From: Paguma larvata
Lineage: Eukaryota > Chordata > Mammalia > Carnivora > Viverridae
Direction of reading: 5' to 3'
Assembly (NCBI GenBank): GCA_030068075.1
Contig: CM057835.1
Location: 41,646,215-41,710,214 of the forward strand
Length of the DNA stretch: 64,000 bases
The notes under the pieces are model-generated. The model did not search any database and was not told where the DNA came from. It saw only the letters and a list, made by a program, of their open reading frames with translations. Every line of letters begins with the position of its first letter. Positions within the stretch are counted from its first letter, which is position 1. The translations under genes and the position numbers were made by a program. Shown one piece after another: positions 61,265 to 64,000 of this stretch.

Positions 61265-62240
61265 AGTATTATTTACCACTTGCACATCATTCAGAAAGAT
61301 CAATTATTATAGTATTTATTTTAAACTGCCCAAGTTGTATCCGCAAAAGTAAAACATCCATCTTTATCACTTACATACCTTTAATCTCCAGCGTTGTTAA
61401 CTGGATATTTTGTATTATAGCCAGTCACTCTTTGAATTCTGAGAAAGTAGTAATTTTTTATTTCATGTAGACATTTCTCAATTTATCTTCATCATTCCTT
61501 TCCTTGAATTCAATAAATTCTTGTTTTATGAATCCAGCCTGTAAGTCCTTGCTGAATAAACCATAATAATGACTAGATATTGTTAAGTGAAAAGTGGCAA
61601 TACTGCCTCATTCCTTAAAACTGTGGGAAGAAGATGAGGTGGAATGAACTTTGCTCAGTTTTCTGAACTTTCAGAATCCGCACAGACTCTTTGCCTCCTA
61701 TAATAGTCTTGCTCACAAGAACCAGTAAGAAGACAAAGGGAAAGCATCTGTAAACAAACATTAAATTTCTAGTGACCATGTTACCAATTGAATTTCCTTA
61801 ATCTGCTTACACCTCCCTGAGTTTTCCTCTTTTTGTAAAAGACTGAAATTGTGTGCCAAGGAACCGCTAGCTTTGACGTTAATAATTTATAGAAGCTGGC
61901 AATAGATATAATCACTTTAAGTGTTATGGGACTAGCAGCTGTGAATAACTTCAATGTCTAGAATATGATGGGAGAAAGAGAAATGGCATTCCTATTACAT
62001 ATTCAAAATATCTTTGTTTACAGTGTGGAATTAAATTTGCCCCCTTAAATCAAACGAGAGGATTGTGATGAATTTAAATTATACTCAGAAAATGGACAAA
62101 CTATGGATTTTAAGATTAAATATCTAAATAAGCCAATCAATATGGAGGGGGCCAAAGGGAAAACAAGTTTTCAAGGGGGCCTTGAAAACAAAACTAAAAC
62201 ACTCATAAGACAGGAAATGGAGGCTATAATGGAATGAATC
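61265..62240. other. Unassigned sequence
   Basis: No gene or firm repeat recognised. Confidence 0.5.
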
Positions 62241-62245
62241 ACAGT

Positions 62246-62352
62246 GTGCATATATGTGTATATATAAATATATATATATATATATACACGCACACATGTA
62301 TATATAGTATATGTATATATGTATGTGTATGTGTGTGTATATACATATATAT
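62246..62352. repeat. (TA)n/(TATG)n/(CA)n compound microsatellite
   Basis: About 107 bp: GTGCATATATGTG, a pure TA run, CACGCACACATG, then ATGTATATATGTATGTGTATGTGTGTG. Overlapping open frames on both strands are repeat translations. Confidence 0.95.
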
Positions 62353-62837
62353 GCAACACTTTGTGAGATTGCTGATTTCACAAAATTTAGGCTTTATGAG
62401 TATTTGCAGCTGTTTTCACAATTCCTCAAAACTCTAAAAGAAGGAAAATAACATTTAACATTCATTATTTAGGTTCAATTCACTTTCAAAGTATTCCTGT
62501 TACTAATATTTAAAGTCCACATTGCAAAAATGAACACTTAACTCTGATTCTTTTTAAAAAAAGTCCAAGCTGATATCTCCAAGCAGGTGAATTCATCTTC
62601 CCTACAGCACAATGGCCAGCTTTGTGCCACTAACTCTGTCCAAAGTCCTCCTTTCTCTCCTTTCTGTGTCAGTCTGAACCCTATCTAGGGGCTACAGAGA
62701 AGATGCCTGAAAAACAGTAAAAAACCTTTTTCTGTACTAACCCCAACCTACAATAATTTTTGTTATCTGATTTTCATACTCTTTTTGCTCAAATAGATAA
62801 TTTGGTTTGGTGGTTGATTGATTGACCAGACTGTATG

Positions 62838-63003
62838 GACTCACGTCTTGCCTAATCCACCTATTAGCTATACCACATTGAGCAAATTACACAACTCTTT
62901 TGTACCTCTTCTTATCCTCTACAAGATGGGAATAACAATAGTATCTTTTCAAAGAGAAGTTGTAGGGAGAAGAGGAGGTAACAGATGATACATGTAAATT
63001 CTT
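62838..63003 (+). mobile_element. MIR SINE
   Basis: Sense MIR: 'GACTCACGTCTTGCCTAATCCACCTATTAGCTATACCACATTGAGCAAATTACACAACTC', 'CAAGATGGGAATAACAATAGTATC', 'AGTTGTAGGGAG', 'ATGATACATGTAAATTCTTAG'. Fairly complete. Confidence 0.78.
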
Positions 63004-63019
63004 AGAAAAGTTCATGGCA

Positions 63020-63157
63020 GGGGCACCTGGGTGGCTCAGTCGGTTAAACCCTTGACTCTTGGTTTCAGCTCAGGTCATAATCTTGCAGTTCATGAGTCTG
63101 AGCCCTGCATCAAGCTCAGTGCTACTACTGTGGAGCCTGCTTGGGATTCTCTCTCTG

Positions 63158-63200
<43 letters not shown>

Positions 63201-63276
63201 CTCCCCTGCTTGTGTTCTCTTTCTTTCTCTTTCTCTCTCAAAATAAATAATAAATGAACTTGAGAAAAAAAAAGAC
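63020..63276 (+). mobile_element. CanSINE (SINEC) with expanded CT tract
   Basis: 'GGGGCACCTGGGTGGCTCAGTCGGTTAAACC', 'TGTGGAGCCTGCTTGGGATTC', then a (CT)n run longer than in other copies here (about 63151-63197) and an AAATAAATAATAAAT tail. Target repeat AAGTTCATGGCA (63008-63019) and AAGTTCGTGGCA (63277-63288). Confidence 0.96.
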
Positions 63277-63339
63277 AAGTTCGTGGCATACAAAGTCAAT
63301 AATATAAAAACAATTATTTTAGCACATTTAAGGGATTCT

Positions 63340-63428
63340 CTTTATTAGGCACATTTCCAAGCACTTTATATGTATTAACATATTTAATTCCCATGACAAC
63401 CCTATGAAGAAGATACTATTATCTTCAT
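63340..63428 (-). mobile_element. MIR SINE, left part of a split copy
   Basis: Reverse MIR: 'CCAAGCACTTTATATGTATTAACATATTTAATTCCCATGACAACCCTATGAAGAAGATACTATTATC'. It breaks off at the point where 'CCCATTTTACAG' should follow. Confidence 0.75.
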
Positions 63429-63645
63429 GCTGGATTCTACCACACTTGGTGATGTCACAATATGTGGGCTGGGCTTAGTCATACTATAATTAATATGATT
63501 TGATGTGTAATAATTCTGAAGTATTTAGATTTAAAGCAAGTTAGTCTACAAAGTTTCATGTATAGGATCATGTGTTTGGAAAAGTTGTCATAGTTATTTA
63601 TATCAACCGTTAGTTACAAATTACTGTTTCAGGTAACTCTTTGAA

Positions 63646-63750
63646 TATTGAGGTTAGGGAACTAATCCTCATAGAAATTAAATAAATTCCCCCAAGTTAC
63701 TTAGCTGATAGCATGGTGAAGATATGAGCCCAGAAAATTCTGGCCTTCAC
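63646..63750 (-). mobile_element. MIR SINE, right part of a split copy
   Basis: Continues reverse MIR: 'GGGAACTAATCCTCATAGAAATTAAATAAATTCCCCCAAGTTACTTAGCTGATAGCATGGTGAAGATATGAGCCCAG'. About 215 bp of other sequence separates it from the left part. Confidence 0.65.
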
Positions 63751-64000
63751 ATCCCTGACATGTCCTCTAGAAATGAATATTTAGGACTTCTGCAAAGGCA
63801 TGACAATAGGTATGAAACCCAAGGTTACTAGTCCCAGGCAAAAGGCTCCATTTTACAACAGGAACTTTACATATCTGGGAATGTTTTGCTGAAACAAATT
63901 TAACTTGTAAATGATTTTATTTGTTATCAATTAATTAATTCAGAAATCCTAAGCAGATACTAAAATGCAGCTTACTGCAAGGATGCAGAGCACAGCTCAG

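Noticed and set aside
1..64000. CRISPR arrays, operons, riboswitches, insertion sequences, phage or plasmid features
   Set aside because: The window is mammalian nuclear DNA; the regularly spaced repeats are microsatellites and SINEs, and no prokaryotic gene structure exists.

Overview
This is a 64 kb piece of carnivoran nuclear DNA, most likely from a cat-family or other feliform genome. The diagnostic signal is a set of 23 copies or part-copies of the carnivore tRNA-Lys-derived SINE (CanSINE/SINEC). Most carry the form typical of cats: a head reading 'GGGGCACCTGGGTGGCTCAGTCGGTTAAG', an internal 'GCTGACAGCTCAGAGCCTGGAGCCTGC', a CT-rich stretch and an AATAAA-containing A tail. The rest is AT-rich, CpG-poor sequence with old pan-mammalian repeats (L1, L2, MIR, MLT1/MLT2 LTRs) and microsatellites. 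It looks like a gene desert or the interior of a very large intron.

I found no protein-coding gene that I can support, no functional RNA gene, no CpG-island promoter, and nothing bacterial, plasmid or viral beyond ordinary endogenous LTR relics. The open reading frames are short and mostly fall in SINEs, LINEs, LTRs or simple repeats. The one frame that looks protein-like (86 codons, minus strand, 41019-41276) is listed as a low-confidence candidate.

Layout. 1-6.3 kb: mostly unassigned, with an LTR-like piece and an L2 tail near 0.8-1.26 kb. 6.3-13.1 kb: two antisense L1 pieces, each carrying a SINE, one more SINE and an L2 piece. 13.1-22.9 kb: largely unassigned, with a SINE head, a pure CA repeat, an MLT2-type LTR, two SINEs and a repeat-free block (22.1-22.4 kb) that may be conserved regulatory DNA. 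22.9-25.0 kb: an L1 piece, then two SINEs inserted one after the other at the same target. 25-36 kb: six SINEs, an MLT1 LTR, MIR and L2 pieces. 36-44 kb: L2, L1, three MLT1 LTRs, SINEs and the candidate frame. 45.8-50.1 kb: a degraded sense L1 interrupted by three SINEs. 50-57 kb: AT and TG microsatellites, a well-preserved solo LTR with a 5-bp target duplication (54195-54585), MIRs and SINEs. 57-64 kb: a long unassigned stretch, a sense L1 3' end with a SINE, a second possible regulatory block, a large AT/TG repeat, and a MIR at the end that seems to be split by an unclassified insert.

Because no gene is supported, there is no pathway or operon logic to describe. The usable biology is insertion history (target-site duplications, nesting), polymorphic markers and candidate non-coding regulatory blocks. 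Repeat family names come from memory of consensus sequences; exact subfamilies need RepeatMasker. Boundaries without a stated target-site duplication are approximate.
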